Shown here: positions 26,794-35,145 of the stretch, piece by piece
How the letters are laid out: the number at the start of each line of letters is the position of its first letter
Numbering within the stretch: position 1 is the first letter of the stretch
Assembly (NCBI GenBank): GCA_041608535.1
Contig: JBFISM010000001.1
Coordinates: 1-64,000, forward strand
Direction: 5' to 3'
DNA length: 64,000 nt
Source of the DNA: JBFISM01 sp041608535
Lineage (GTDB): Bacteria; Actinomycetota; Acidimicrobiia; Spongiisociales; UBA5794
Translations under genes and position numbers: made by a program
Notes under the pieces: generated by a model
What the model was told of the DNA's origin: nothing
The model's database searches: none
The model's input: the letters and a program-made list of their open reading frames with translations, nothing else

Positions 26794-26800
26794 TTGGTTG
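26787..26800. promoter_or_regulatory. Likely ArsR operator over the arsR start codon
   Basis: CAACCA-TT-TGGTTG is a perfect 6-2-6 inverted repeat that includes the start codon of the leftward ArsR gene. A 14-bp palindrome at the start of a self-regulated winged-helix gene is what autorepression would need. The divergent SRPBCC gene begins 119 bp away and could also be controlled from here. Confidence 0.65.
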
Positions 26801-26918
26801 CAAGTTATCGCACCCGGAGAGAAGAATCAAGTGGGCAGATCATGTCACATCACTCGGATCCGAGCGACTCCGGGTAGCGTCGGATTCGGCCGCTTTCACC
26901 GAGGTGAGGGGACTATGG

Positions 26919-27353
26919 ATGAAGACCTTTCACCACGTGCTCGACATCGCGGCACCTCGAGACGCAGTCTGGAATGCGCTCATCACAGCCGATGGACTCG
27001 CCGGCTGGTGGTTCACGGAGGTCGAAGCGCCGGCACCCACCGAAGGTGCGGTGATTCGCTTCACCTTCGAGGAGGGCTTCAATCCGGAGATGGAGGTGAC
27101 GTCGCTCGACGATCGAGCCAGTCTGGAATGGAGATGCACCGCCGGGTACGAGCCGTGGGCCGACAACACCTTTCGCTTCGAGCTGGGTGAGCTCGACGAC
27201 GGCCGGACCCGTCTTCGATTCTGGCAGCACTACGCCGTCGAGCTGAGCGACGACGCCTACGGGATCTACAACTTCAACTGGGGCTACTACGTGGAGAGCC
27301 TGCTCGAGCACGTCACGACAAGTACCGGCAGACCCTACGCCGCATCGGCCTGA
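26919..27353 (+). CDS. Second SRPBCC (AHSA1-like) protein
   Basis: The ATG at 26919 has GAGGGG a suitable distance upstream; a GTG at 26904 in the same frame is less likely. The 144-residue protein begins KTFHHVLDIAAPRDAVWNALITADGLAGWWFTEVEA, the usual SRPBCC/polyketide-cyclase-like opening. It continues with IRFTFEEGFNPEMEVTSLDDRASLEWRC and TRLRFWQHYAV, ending in the long C-terminal helix WGYYVESLLEHVTT. It is divergent from the ArsR-SRPBCC operon, so it may answer to the same repressor. Ligand unknown. Confidence 0.85.
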   Translation: MKTFHHVLDIAAPRDAVWNALITADGLAGWWFTEVEAPAPTEGAVIRFTFEEGFNPEMEVTSLDDRASLEWRCTAGYEPWADNTFRFELGELDDGRTRLRFWQHYAVELSDDAYGIYNFNWGYYVESLLEHVTTSTGRPYAASA

Positions 27354-27375
27354 GCCGAGCGAGCCTCCCCTGGTT

Positions 27376-27401
27376 GGCGAGTGCACCACACAGCACTCGC
27401 C
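27376..27401. terminator. Hairpin between SRPBCC and rtcB genes, touching the rtcB stop codon
   Basis: GGCGAGTGC, an eight-base loop and GCACTCGCC form a perfect 9-bp stem. The right arm runs into the first base of the rtcB stop codon (27401-27403), and the left arm lies 23 bp past the end of the rightward SRPBCC gene, so the element probably stops both. Confidence 0.7.
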
Positions 27402-28822
27402 TAGCCCTTGACGACGCCGAGGGGACGGAGGCGGGCCACCCGGGCGGCGAGACCCGCTCGCTGGCACACATCGACCACCTCATCGACGTCCTTGTACGCA
27501 TACGGCGCCTCTTCTGAGAGCAGTCCGACCGAACGGGGACGCACCGAAATCCCCTGCTCCTCCAGGGCGTGACGAACCTCACGCCCACCCGACTGTGCTT
27601 TCGCTTTCTTGCGGCTCATCACTCGCCCGGCACCGTGGGCGGCCGAGGCAAACGCCGGATTCTCGTCGAGACCCCGCAACACCCATGATGCCGTGCCCAT
27701 GCTTCCCGGGATGAGCACCGGCTGGCCCATGGCTCTCAGGTCGTCGGGCAGGTCGGGGTGAGCCGGTCCCAGCGCACGGGTGGCGCCCTTGCGGTGGACG
27801 CACACCCGCGTCGGCTCCCCGGAGACGTCGTGGGTCTCGATCTTGGCGAGGTTGTGCGCCACGTCGAAGACGAGACGCATGCCCGTGTCCTCCGGTGACA
27901 TCCCGAACCCGGCGGCGAACGCCGCCCGAGCTTCGTGGGCGAGGATGTGACGGTTGGCCCAAGCGAAGTTGGAGGCGGCTGCCATCGCCGCCAGGTACCG
28001 CTCTCCCTCCGGCGATCGAATGGGTACACAAGCGAGCTGGCGGTCCGGCACGGTTATGTCGTAGCGCCGCATGGCATCGCCCATGAGCCGCACGTGGTCA
28101 GTACAGGTTTGGTGGCCGAGACCTCTCGAACCGCAGTGGATCATCACCACGACCATGTTCTCGGCGATCCCGAAGACCTCGGCGGCAGCGACGTCGAAGA
28201 CCTCATCGACGGCCTGGACCTCGAGGAAGTGGTTGCCGGCACCAAGTGAGCCGAGTTGGGCATTGCCTCGGCCGATCGCCTTCTCCGAGAGCACGCCCGG
28301 ATCGGCCCCCACCGACGTGCCCGTTTCTTCACACCTGGCGAGATCCTCCTCCCAGCCGTAGCCGGCGCCGACGGCCGCCGCGGCACCCGATGCGAGGACC
28401 GGACCGACCAGGGATGCAGGTGCAATGCCGCCCTTGCCGATCCCACGCGGGATGCGGCCGTCCAGCTCCGCCATCACGGCGTCGCCGTGTTCTGCAAAGT
28501 CGGCTGCATGGAACGACGAGGCCAGCAACCGCACCCCGCAACAGATGTCGAAACCGACGCCTCCGGGAGAGACGACCCCGTCGGAGACTCGGGTGGCCGC
28601 AACGCCACCGATGGGAAACCCGTATCCCCAGTGGATGTCGGGCATGGCCAGAGACGCCTCGACGATGCCGGGGAGATGCGCCACGTTGACAACCTGATCG
28701 GCGGATCGCTCGTCGACGATGGGACCGAGCAACCGCTCCGACGCAAAGATGCGACCAGGGACCCGCATGTCTCCATGCTGCGGGATCTCCCATGTGACGT
28801 CTCCGACTCGCCTTGGTTTCAT
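27401..28822 (-). CDS. rtcB: RtcB RNA-splicing ligase
   Basis: The ATG at 28822 gives 473 residues, the normal RtcB length; the open frame upstream lacks family sequence. Hallmarks are SPGGVGFDICCGVRL, with D92 and C95 as metal ligands matching D95/C98 of the Pyrococcus enzyme, GAGNHFLEVQ, VMIHCGSRGLGHQ, HRKGATRALGP, and HGAGR with H396 as the guanylate-accepting histidine. It joins RNA ends bearing 2',3'-cyclic phosphate or 3'-phosphate to 5'-OH ends with GTP and manganese, in RNA repair or tRNA recovery. The archease gene lies 14 bp upstream on the same strand, an established partnership in which archease helps the ligase turn over. Confidence 0.96.
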   Translation of the reverse strand: MKPRRVGDVTWEIPQHGDMRVPGRIFASERLLGPIVDERSADQVVNVAHLPGIVEASLAMPDIHWGYGFPIGGVAATRVSDGVVSPGGVGFDICCGVRLLASSFHAADFAEHGDAVMAELDGRIPRGIGKGGIAPASLVGPVLASGAAAAVGAGYGWEEDLARCEETGTSVGADPGVLSEKAIGRGNAQLGSLGAGNHFLEVQAVDEVFDVAAAEVFGIAENMVVVMIHCGSRGLGHQTCTDHVRLMGDAMRRYDITVPDRQLACVPIRSPEGERYLAAMAAASNFAWANRHILAHEARAAFAAGFGMSPEDTGMRLVFDVAHNLAKIETHDVSGEPTRVCVHRKGATRALGPAHPDLPDDLRAMGQPVLIPGSMGTASWVLRGLDENPAFASAAHGAGRVMSRKKAKAQSGGREVRHALEEQGISVRPRSVGLLSEEAPYAYKDVDEVVDVCQRAGLAARVARLRPLGVVKG

Positions 28823-28836
28823 CGTTCTTCTCTCAT

Positions 28837-29250
28837 TCACACATCCAGGTACACACGTCCATACCACCCAGAGGAGTCGTGACGCACCTCCAATCGGTGA
28901 TAGGTCACTGCTTTCACCGGGGGGCCCGACACGTCGACATGGGCGTTGTCGACGCCGACGGCATGAATGAGCCATTCCGTGTCACCCGTGGGTTCGCACA
29001 CGATCTCGCTGAAGAGCATGTCACGCACCTCCGATTCGTAGAGCAGCTCAGAGAGCACGTCCACCACGAGATCCTCGGGATCGGACGCCGTCGCAACCTG
29101 GAGGTCCACGGTGTGACGTTCTCCGGTGGAATGGGGCCGGCCCACGGCAGCGAACATGCCGTTGGCGAGGTCGGCGACCAATTCGGCGAGCGAATCAGCT
29201 GTCGCCTCGATCCCGGTGTCTGCCGTGTGGGCGAGCACGGTGTACGCCAT
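28837..29250 (-). CDS. Archease, RtcB activator
   Basis: The ATG at 29250 starts YTVLAHTADTGIEATADSLAELVADLANGMFAAV, the archease opening with the metal-binding Asp. VDVLSELLYESEVRDMLFSEIVCE and VKAVTYHRLEV (Thr-Tyr-His motif) follow, and the protein ends GWYGRVYLDV. The length of 137 residues is normal. Archease assists RtcB guanylylation and multiple turnover. It comes first in a two-gene operon with rtcB. No RtcR-like sigma54 activator is present, so control differs from the enterobacterial rtc system. Confidence 0.93.
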   Translation of the reverse strand: MAYTVLAHTADTGIEATADSLAELVADLANGMFAAVGRPHSTGERHTVDLQVATASDPEDLVVDVLSELLYESEVRDMLFSEIVCEPTGDTEWLIHAVGVDNAHVDVSGPPVKAVTYHRLEVRHDSSGWYGRVYLDV

Positions 29251-29309
29251 GGGCTCAGTATCGCCGACAGGACGAGGTGCACCGGCGATATCGTGGCGAA
29301 GAGACGTCT

Positions 29310-29726
29310 TCAGCGCGGCTCGAGTGCCATGAGCGGAAGCACACGTTCGGTTTTCTCGGCGTACTGTCGCCACCTGTCGTCGAGCGCGACGAAACGCTGC
29401 CACACCTGTTCCCGCTCGTCTCCTTCCAGCTCCCGGGCTCGCACCGGAATCGTCTCCTTCTGCACCACGATCGCAGCCTCAGGGTGTGCCTTGAGGTTGT
29501 GGTACCAACCCGGGTGGCGTGGCGCTCCCATCATCGAGCCGCACACGACGTACCCTTCACCATGACGCACGAACGCAAGCGGGCTCTCCCGGCGAACGCC
29601 CGACTTGGCGCCTACATGGCGCAACACGAGCAGCGACCCGTCGTCGCTACCACCACCGAACCTTCCAGTCGTCCTGATCAGCATTGCGTGTAGCCGGTTG
29701 AAGAACAGCATCAAGGATTTGCCCAT
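29310..29726 (-). CDS. Deazaflavin (F420)-dependent nitroreductase family protein
   Basis: The ATG at 29726 has GGAGG upstream, giving 138 residues. The fold signature is the Ddn/FPOR family: LVLRHVGAKSGVRRESPLAFVRHGEGYVVCGSMMGAPRHPGWYHNLKAHPEAAIVV, then VRARELEGDEREQVWQRFVALDDRWRQYAEKTERVLPLMALEPR. The GAKSG...RESPL and HPGWYHNL blocks bind the F420 cofactor in studied relatives. These enzymes reduce quinones, nitro compounds or other substrates in actinobacteria. This suggests the host makes F420. Specific substrate unknown. Confidence 0.9.
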   Translation of the reverse strand: MGKSLMLFFNRLHAMLIRTTGRFGGGSDDGSLLVLRHVGAKSGVRRESPLAFVRHGEGYVVCGSMMGAPRHPGWYHNLKAHPEAAIVVQKETIPVRARELEGDEREQVWQRFVALDDRWRQYAEKTERVLPLMALEPR

Positions 29727-29763
29727 TAGATCCTCCACCGGACGGGTCCAGCGAGCCTACCGG

Positions 29764-30393
29764 TCACCGGGCTACACGGCTCCTCGTCGTTCGCCGCAAC
29801 CGAGCCAGCACAACGCTCGCCGCCACCGCCAGCACCGCCGCCAGCGCATTGAACCCGACATCCCGCAGGTCGTACACCCGACCCGGGAGCACCAGCTGGA
29901 TCGCCTCGTCGATCCAGCCGAGGCAAACCGTCAGCAGTACGACCATCACACCGGGGACGGGCACCCTCCGTCCGTGGCTGCGCCGCTCCTCGAGCGCCTG
30001 ATGGATCAACACCGCCACCAAGCTGTACTCGAAGAGGTGCGTGCGCTCCGCCGGCGTGCCGATGCGGGCCAGCACCATGAGGTACGCAGCCACCACTGCC
30101 AGGGCAACACCGATTTCGGCACCACCGGGTCGGTACCTCCACCCGATGACGGCGATGGCGGTCACGGCGAGTCCAAAACCCACGACGAACAGGGCATCGA
30201 AGATGCCCTGTTCGATGGATCCGGCAAGCCGGGACGCAAGTCCGAGAGTGGAGTAGATCGTCGCCACCAGCAGGCCGGCGAGCATCCACAGCCGTCGCTC
30301 CCGCACGGAGGCGAGCCACGAGGTCGGCCGCCGATCGCGATCGGAATCGATGTGCATGAGGCCACGGTGCCAGGCTTCTCCATTGGCCACCAT
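29764..30393 (-). CDS. VanZ-like membrane protein
   Basis: The product has about five hydrophobic segments. The conserved C-terminal half contains RTHLFEYSLVAVLIHQALEERR, LLTVCLGWIDEAIQLVLPGRVYDLRDVGFNALAAVLAV, the VanZ-like block (E-x-Q-x-x-x-P-x-R-x-x-x-x-x-D). I start it at the ATG at 30393, which has a GGGGG ribosome site; ATG 30357 is the alternative, and the frame is open to 30510. VanZ itself lowers teicoplanin sensitivity, but most relatives have no known role. It is a stand-alone membrane protein here. Confidence 0.78.
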   Translation of the reverse strand: MVANGEAWHRGLMHIDSDRDRRPTSWLASVRERRLWMLAGLLVATIYSTLGLASRLAGSIEQGIFDALFVVGFGLAVTAIAVIGWRYRPGGAEIGVALAVVAAYLMVLARIGTPAERTHLFEYSLVAVLIHQALEERRSHGRRVPVPGVMVVLLTVCLGWIDEAIQLVLPGRVYDLRDVGFNALAAVLAVAASVVLARLRRTTRSRVAR

Positions 30394-30408
30394 GGGGGTT
30401 GTCCCCCA
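30393..30408 (-). promoter_or_regulatory. Hairpin masking the VanZ-like ribosome site
   Basis: On the coding strand TGGGGG, loop ACAA and CCCCCA pair perfectly over 6 bp immediately before and into the proposed start codon, so the Shine-Dalgarno-like GGGGG is tied up. Either translation is damped by this structure or the true start is the later ATG at 30357. Confidence 0.35.
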
Positions 30409-30564
30409 TTCGGCCGACGTCGGTGTGCGATCGGTTTCGGGCGCCGCCGTTCGGCTCGACCACCGTCGCCTGCCAAGGCCGGTGGATCCCGTGACTCCGC
30501 ATGCCGTCACTCAGGGGTCGACGTGCAGACCGCCCGCAGGCCGTCGTCGTGGCTCACCCCCTTC

Positions 30565-31617
30565 TCACCCTGGAGGAAGCCACGCTCGAGTCATCGTGAG
30601 CCCGATCCGTTCCCCGATCTCGAACTGCGGCGCTCCCGTGACGCGAGCCGTGAACACCCCGACCGGGGTCGTGACCTCATAGTCTGTGTGCGGACCGCGA
30701 AACCAACGAGCACCCACCTCTCCCTTGATGACGCCGCTTGGGGCATCGGTGTCACCGACGACAATCCACTCCGGCCGGATCAGCAGCTCGCCGTGCGACC
30801 CGGTTGGCGCCGCACCGTGCACCGCAACCCGCAGCGACCCGAACCTTGCAACGGTCCTCGTTGCCTCCGTCTCCAGGTCCGCCTCGATCACCGACACCGC
30901 TCCGGTCAACGTCGCCGTCCATCGATCGACCGGCCGTTCGTAGATGTCTACGGGGGAGCCGACCTGGACGACTCGACCCTGCCGCAGCACCACCACTCGA
31001 TCGGCGGCGGCGAGCGCCTCGACCGCATCGTGCGTGGCATAGACGACGCCTGCCGACCCAGCGGAGGTGCGCGTGGCGATCTCTTCCTGGACGGCGGTGC
31101 GCAACGCCGCATCGAGGTGAGCAGTCGGTTCGTCGAGGAGGAAGAGCTTGGCGGAGCGGGCCAGCGCCCGGGCGAGCCCGACGCGCTGCTGCTGGCCCCC
31201 CGACAGCTCTGCGGGCTTGCGTCGTGCCAGCTCTGCGATCCCAACGCTGTCGAGCAGGCGGTGCGCCTCCTCGTGGGCCTGGGCCCGCCCCATCCCGCTG
31301 CGCAGCAGCGGGTAAGCAACGGTCTCCTCGGCTGTCAGATGAGGCCACAGCGCGTAGTTCTGGAACACGAAGCCGATGGCCCGCTCCTCCGGCGGAGCCG
31401 CTGTCCTGGTGCTTGCGACCTCCACACCAGCAACGGAGATCTCTCCCGCATCGAGATCGGCGAATCCGGCAATCGCATACAGCAGGGTGCTCTTCCCTGA
31501 GCCGGATGGTCCGAGCACAGCCACCGTCTCCCCGGGCGCCACCGAGACGTCCACGCTGTCGAGCGCGACCACGTCGCCGTAGCGCACCGTCAATCCTCGG
31601 CACTCGAGCACCGCCAT
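30565..31617 (-). CDS. ABC importer ATPase, ferric/thiamine (FbpC-like) type
   Basis: The ATG at 31617 overlaps the permease stop codon (TGATG), giving 350 residues. The ATPase has Walker A GPSGSGKST, Q-loop VFQNYALWPHLT, signature LSGGQQQRV, Walker B LFLLDEPTAHLD and switch ATHD. Residues about 270-350 are a TOBE-like domain (ELLIRPEWIVVGDTDAPSG, ending LTMTRAWLPPG). It powers uptake by the permease encoded just upstream. The family includes ferric, thiamine, spermidine and sulphate importers; the binding protein suggests ferric-type. It is the last gene of the four-gene run from 35035. Confidence 0.9.
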   Translation of the reverse strand: MAVLECRGLTVRYGDVVALDSVDVSVAPGETVAVLGPSGSGKSTLLYAIAGFADLDAGEISVAGVEVASTRTAAPPEERAIGFVFQNYALWPHLTAEETVAYPLLRSGMGRAQAHEEAHRLLDSVGIAELARRKPAELSGGQQQRVGLARALARSAKLFLLDEPTAHLDAALRTAVQEEIATRTSAGSAGVVYATHDAVEALAAADRVVVLRQGRVVQVGSPVDIYERPVDRWTATLTGAVSVIEADLETEATRTVARFGSLRVAVHGAAPTGSHGELLIRPEWIVVGDTDAPSGVIKGEVGARWFRGPHTDYEVTTPVGVFTARVTGAPQFEIGERIGLTMTRAWLPPG

Positions 31618-33227
31618 CACCCGGTTCCCAGCAGTCGGCGTGGCAGCTGTCCCAGCACCAGCAGCGGCAGGGCGACGACGAGCAGTGGCACCGTGAGCAA
31701 CACGGCAAGCGCCGACGAAACCGGAACATCGCCGAGCTGTTGCAGGTTCAGCACCGCCACAGCCAGCGTATCCGTACCCGGTCCGTAGAGGAGGCTCGAC
31801 ATCGTGAGCTCGTGGAACGCAATCACGAAGACGAGCAGCCACCCACCGACGAGCGCCGGCCGCAGCAAGGGGAGAACGATCGTGCGCATGGTGGCCACCC
31901 GCCCGGCACCGCTGCTTCTCGCCGCACGCACGAGGTCGGGAGCGAGGTTGCTCGCGGACCCTGCGACGGTGCGGTGCCCGACGGCCCACAGCTTGGCGAG
32001 GTAGGCGAGCAGGATGAGCAGCAGCGTATCCCGCAGCGTTGGGGCATACGACAGCAACATGGCGACAGCAAGCGTCGAGCCGGGCACGGCGAAGGTGAGC
32101 AGGACCAACACAGCGGCGACGCCTCGCAATCTACGTTTGCCGATCGCCGCCACCGCACCCCCGAGCGCAACCGCCGCCGTGGCCGCCACTGCAGCCAGCA
32201 GCCCGCTGCGCGCAAGAGCGGCGAGCAACCGACCGTCGAGCGCCTCGCGGAAATGCTGCAGCGTCCAGTTGGCCGGTGTCGGGGGCACACCGACACCCCG
32301 AGTGATCGAGACCAGGATCAAGACGACGAGCGGGAGAAGTACCACTGCTACGGCCACTCCCCAGGCGACGATGGCAATCCAGGATCGACTGACAGTGCTG
32401 TGCCGGAACGGCAAGAGCTGTCCCGCCGTCGCCTCGACGCGGCGCCGGCCGAGGAGCCCCTCTGCTCCCGCGGCAAAGACCAGCGCGACCATGACGAGAC
32501 CCGTTGCCAGCAGCACTGCCCGGCTGAAGGCCTCCGGTTGAGCGGAGAGAGCCAGGTCTCCGTAGATCTGGGTGGTGGCGACGTCGAACGACGCCGGCGT
32601 TCCCAACACCGCCGGAACCCCAAACGAGTTGATCGCCAGCACGAAGACGAGCGCCGCCGCACCCAAGAGCGCCGGGGCGAGGAGCGGGACCGTGATCGTG
32701 CGGACCATGGTGAGCGGGGAGGCTCCCGAACTACGCGCGGCCAGCTCCAGATCGTGTCGCGCTCGCGTGTTGAGCGCGGTCGCACACACGAGATAGGCGA
32801 GCGGCATGGCGTTGACCGAGATGACCATCACGACGCCGATCGGTCCCAATACGGCATCGAAACCGAGCCCAACCAAGTCGTCGATGAGGCCGCTCGGACC
32901 GTAGGCTCGCAGCCAGCTCATCGCTACCACGAACGGGGGAATCAGGACCGGCAACAGCACCGCCAGCCGGAGCCAACGGCGCCCCGCCACCACGACCCGC
33001 TCGGTGAGCACGGCCGCCCCCACACCCAGCAACGTCGCCAGCATCGCCGTGACCAGACCCACCCCGATCGTGTTGCGCACCACCTCCCGGGAGATCACCG
33101 CGGCATCGAGCGGGAACTGCTCGGCGGCCACCGCAGCGAGCTCGGTGAGCGGGACCACCACGAGTGCGCCGAGCGCTCCGAACACGGCAGCCACCAGCGT
33201 CCACTCACCTACTCGCCGCCGGATCAT
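31617..33227 (-). CDS. ABC importer permease, two fused BPD domains (FbpB-like)
   Basis: The 536-residue protein has twelve or so membrane helices in two homologous halves. Each carries an EAA-like loop: ELAARSSGASPLTMVRTITVPLLAPAL in the first half, and LVRAARSSGAGRVATMRTIVLPLLRPAL in the second. That duplicated design is typical of ferric (FbpB/AfuB) and thiamine permeases. I take the ATG at 33227 (MIRRRVGEW); the much longer upstream frame lies inside the binding-protein gene. It sits 10 bp after that gene and overlaps the ATPase start by one base, so the three are one translation-coupled operon. Confidence 0.9.
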   Translation of the reverse strand: MIRRRVGEWTLVAAVFGALGALVVVPLTELAAVAAEQFPLDAAVISREVVRNTIGVGLVTAMLATLLGVGAAVLTERVVVAGRRWLRLAVLLPVLIPPFVVAMSWLRAYGPSGLIDDLVGLGFDAVLGPIGVVMVISVNAMPLAYLVCATALNTRARHDLELAARSSGASPLTMVRTITVPLLAPALLGAAALVFVLAINSFGVPAVLGTPASFDVATTQIYGDLALSAQPEAFSRAVLLATGLVMVALVFAAGAEGLLGRRRVEATAGQLLPFRHSTVSRSWIAIVAWGVAVAVVLLPLVVLILVSITRGVGVPPTPANWTLQHFREALDGRLLAALARSGLLAAVAATAAVALGGAVAAIGKRRLRGVAAVLVLLTFAVPGSTLAVAMLLSYAPTLRDTLLLILLAYLAKLWAVGHRTVAGSASNLAPDLVRAARSSGAGRVATMRTIVLPLLRPALVGGWLLVFVIAFHELTMSSLLYGPGTDTLAVAVLNLQQLGDVPVSSALAVLLTVPLLVVALPLLVLGQLPRRLLGTG

Positions 33228-33237
33228 TGGTGGAACA

Positions 33238-34242
33238 TCATTGCTCGAAGACAGTCGCATATTCGGCGAGCAGATCTTCCTGACGGTCGAAAGCGGCCGC
33301 CCAGTCGACCACGACCTGGAGCCCGCCTCGGGACCATTCGACATCACGACGTGCGGGCTCCCACCCTGTAGCTGCGATGGCGGTCTGGCCCTCGACACCG
33401 AGGACGTGTGTGACGAACGTTTCAGCCGAGTCGCCCCCGGTGGCGTCCACCACGGCGATGGGGCTGTAGATGGCGATGGCTCCCGAGACCGGCCACACCA
33501 GCTCCACCGGAGATCCATCGGCGATGGCGCCCCGCACCGTGCGATCGAGCGAGATGCCCGCAGCGTAGAGGCCCTCGGCGACGCCGGTGACGACATCCCC
33601 CGGTGAACGCACCTCGGTGACTTCGTTTGCGGCAAGTGCCCGGTAGAACTCGATGCCAAACCCGGCATCGAGCACGAAGAAGGCCAGCGCACCGAACGCC
33701 GAACCTGCAAACGCGGGATCCGGCATGGCGACGCCGCCGCTCACCGTCGTGAGATCGTTCCAATCCGCAACCCCCGCGGCCGCCTCCATACCGGCGACTA
33801 TCACCAGGTTGAGCACCCGAGTGCCGAAGAACGATCCGGTGCGATATTCCTCGGGGATCGCAGCAGCCTCGACCGGCTGCCAGCTGCGCAACATCCCCTC
33901 TCGGTCGTACTGCTGGATCGACAGCGGGTCGGTCAGCCACAGCACATCGGCCTGCAACCCTCCTGCGCGCTCTTCGGCGGCGATCCGAGCGGTGAGCTCA
34001 CCGGTGGGAGCACGGAACACCTCGACCGTGAGGTCGGGATGCGAGGCTGCGAATCCGGCCACCACCGCATCTACCGTGTCCTGGGTCACACTCGTATAGA
34101 GCCGCACCACTTCGTCGTCGGGCGTCCCGTTGCCACACGTGGCAACGCCCAGAGCCAGCACGACGACCCACGACGCCCGGCGTCTTCGGTTGGTGCGGAT
34201 TGGGCCCGAGGGGTGAACCCGGCCACCAGTCAACCGAACCAC
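33238..34242 (-). CDS. ABC importer binding protein, ferric-type (FbpA-like), lipoprotein
   Basis: The binding protein starts at a GTG near 34242 (start uncertain, the frame is open to 34332) with an arginine-rich N-terminus and hydrophobic segment ending GVATC, a plausible lipobox. The mature protein reads VVRLYTSVTQDTVDAVVAGFAASHPDLTVEVFRAPTGELTARIAAEERAGGLQADVLWLTDP, as in FbpA/AfuA/ThiB-type class II binding proteins. Later VSGAIAIYSPIAVV and FVTHVLGVEGQTAIAATGWEPARRDV fit. The usual twin tyrosines of FbpA are not obvious, so the ligand may not be simple ferric iron. It begins 5 bp after the DUF6390-like gene and precedes the permease. Confidence 0.82.
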   Translation of the reverse strand: MVRLTGGRVHPSGPIRTNRRRRASWVVVLALGVATCGNGTPDDEVVRLYTSVTQDTVDAVVAGFAASHPDLTVEVFRAPTGELTARIAAEERAGGLQADVLWLTDPLSIQQYDREGMLRSWQPVEAAAIPEEYRTGSFFGTRVLNLVIVAGMEAAAGVADWNDLTTVSGGVAMPDPAFAGSAFGALAFFVLDAGFGIEFYRALAANEVTEVRSPGDVVTGVAEGLYAAGISLDRTVRGAIADGSPVELVWPVSGAIAIYSPIAVVDATGGDSAETFVTHVLGVEGQTAIAATGWEPARRDVEWSRGGLQVVVDWAAAFDRQEDLLAEYATVFEQ

Positions 34243-34246
34243 GATC

Positions 34247-35035
34247 TCAGCCGAGCACGGTCTGTGGCCCTGGGTGCGCCAGCTCCCGATTGGTGTGATC
34301 GAGCTGCCGGGCCGAGAAGCGACGCAAGGCATTCAATTGCACGGGGCTGAGCCGGTCGCAGATCCAGCTCCAGTGCATCGACACCCAGTCTCCGGGATGC
34401 AAGGGCTCGAGATGGCCCAGTCCATCGTCAATAGCCGTCACCACCTCGGGCCGGGGCTCGCCGAGGAAGAGCCGCCCCCCGTCGAATTCCAGCGGGCGGC
34501 TGGTCACGACGACGTGGTTCCCTTCGACCGAGGACACGCGGCCCCAACGGATGCGGCACTGGTCGAGAATCTGCAGCGGTTCGCCGCGATCCGATTCCGT
34601 GAGGAGCCCGACCCACGGATAGGTGGCGAACACGTGAAAACTGTGATGCGGAACGCCTCCCGGGATCGCCGCGGCCATCATCGACCACTTGGAACCGGTT
34701 CGGGGCCGGAATCTGGCTTCGACCGTGTTGCCGAAGTCGATCGTGCCGACTCGATCGAGCAGCTCGTTCCCGACCCAATAGGCCTCGACGATCCGGTGGC
34801 TGAACGGCGCACCCGCTCCCGTCGTCTCCGCGAGAAGCCGCAGGTAGGGCCACGGCCCGTGGAACGACCTGGCCAGCTCGGCCAGACCCGCATCGACGAC
34901 TGCGGATGTTCGATATTCGAGCAGCGCCCGATGGTCCTGCGGACCGCAGTAGCCCCGCTCGTTTGGCGGATACGCGTAGCGGGCGAACAGCAGCAGACCC
35001 GACCAATCCTCCGTGCCGGCAGACTCGGTCACCAC
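34247..35035 (-). CDS. DUF6390-like conserved protein
   Basis: The 262-residue protein contains LFARYAYPPNERGYCGPQDHRALLEY near the start, then LAELARSFHGPWPYLRLLAE, and SHRIVEAYWVGNELLDRV. From memory this FARYAYPPN...GYCGP opening is that of actinobacterial DUF6390 proteins, which are soluble and uncharacterised. WVSMHWSWICDRL and a C-terminal basic region follow. It ends only 4 bp before the ferric-type binding protein begins, so it likely shares its transcript; such proximity may be chance or point to a role in cofactor or metal handling. No signal peptide is seen. Confidence 0.72.
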   Translation of the reverse strand: MVTESAGTEDWSGLLLFARYAYPPNERGYCGPQDHRALLEYRTSAVVDAGLAELARSFHGPWPYLRLLAETTGAGAPFSHRIVEAYWVGNELLDRVGTIDFGNTVEARFRPRTGSKWSMMAAAIPGGVPHHSFHVFATYPWVGLLTESDRGEPLQILDQCRIRWGRVSSVEGNHVVVTSRPLEFDGGRLFLGEPRPEVVTAIDDGLGHLEPLHPGDWVSMHWSWICDRLSPVQLNALRRFSARQLDHTNRELAHPGPQTVLG

Positions 35036-35145
35036 CGGGCTGCAATCGATCGGACCTCCGAGGGGTCGTCCCCTGCTGTCGTCACGTCACCAGACATCAC
35101 GTGGCAACAGCGTACTCCGGCTCTGCTCACGCTCTCCGTGGGGTG

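Noticed and set aside
30738..33371. 877-codon plus-strand frame opposite the ferric-type permease
   Set aside because: Translation is Arg/His/Gln/Glu-rich low-complexity sequence, typical of the complement of a GC-rich membrane-protein gene; the opposite strand has a clear two-domain permease.
34225..34245. CTGAGA near the ferric-type binding-protein start, as in a thiamine riboswitch
   Set aside because: No P1 helix or second conserved block is seen and it lies at the end of the preceding gene; chance match.
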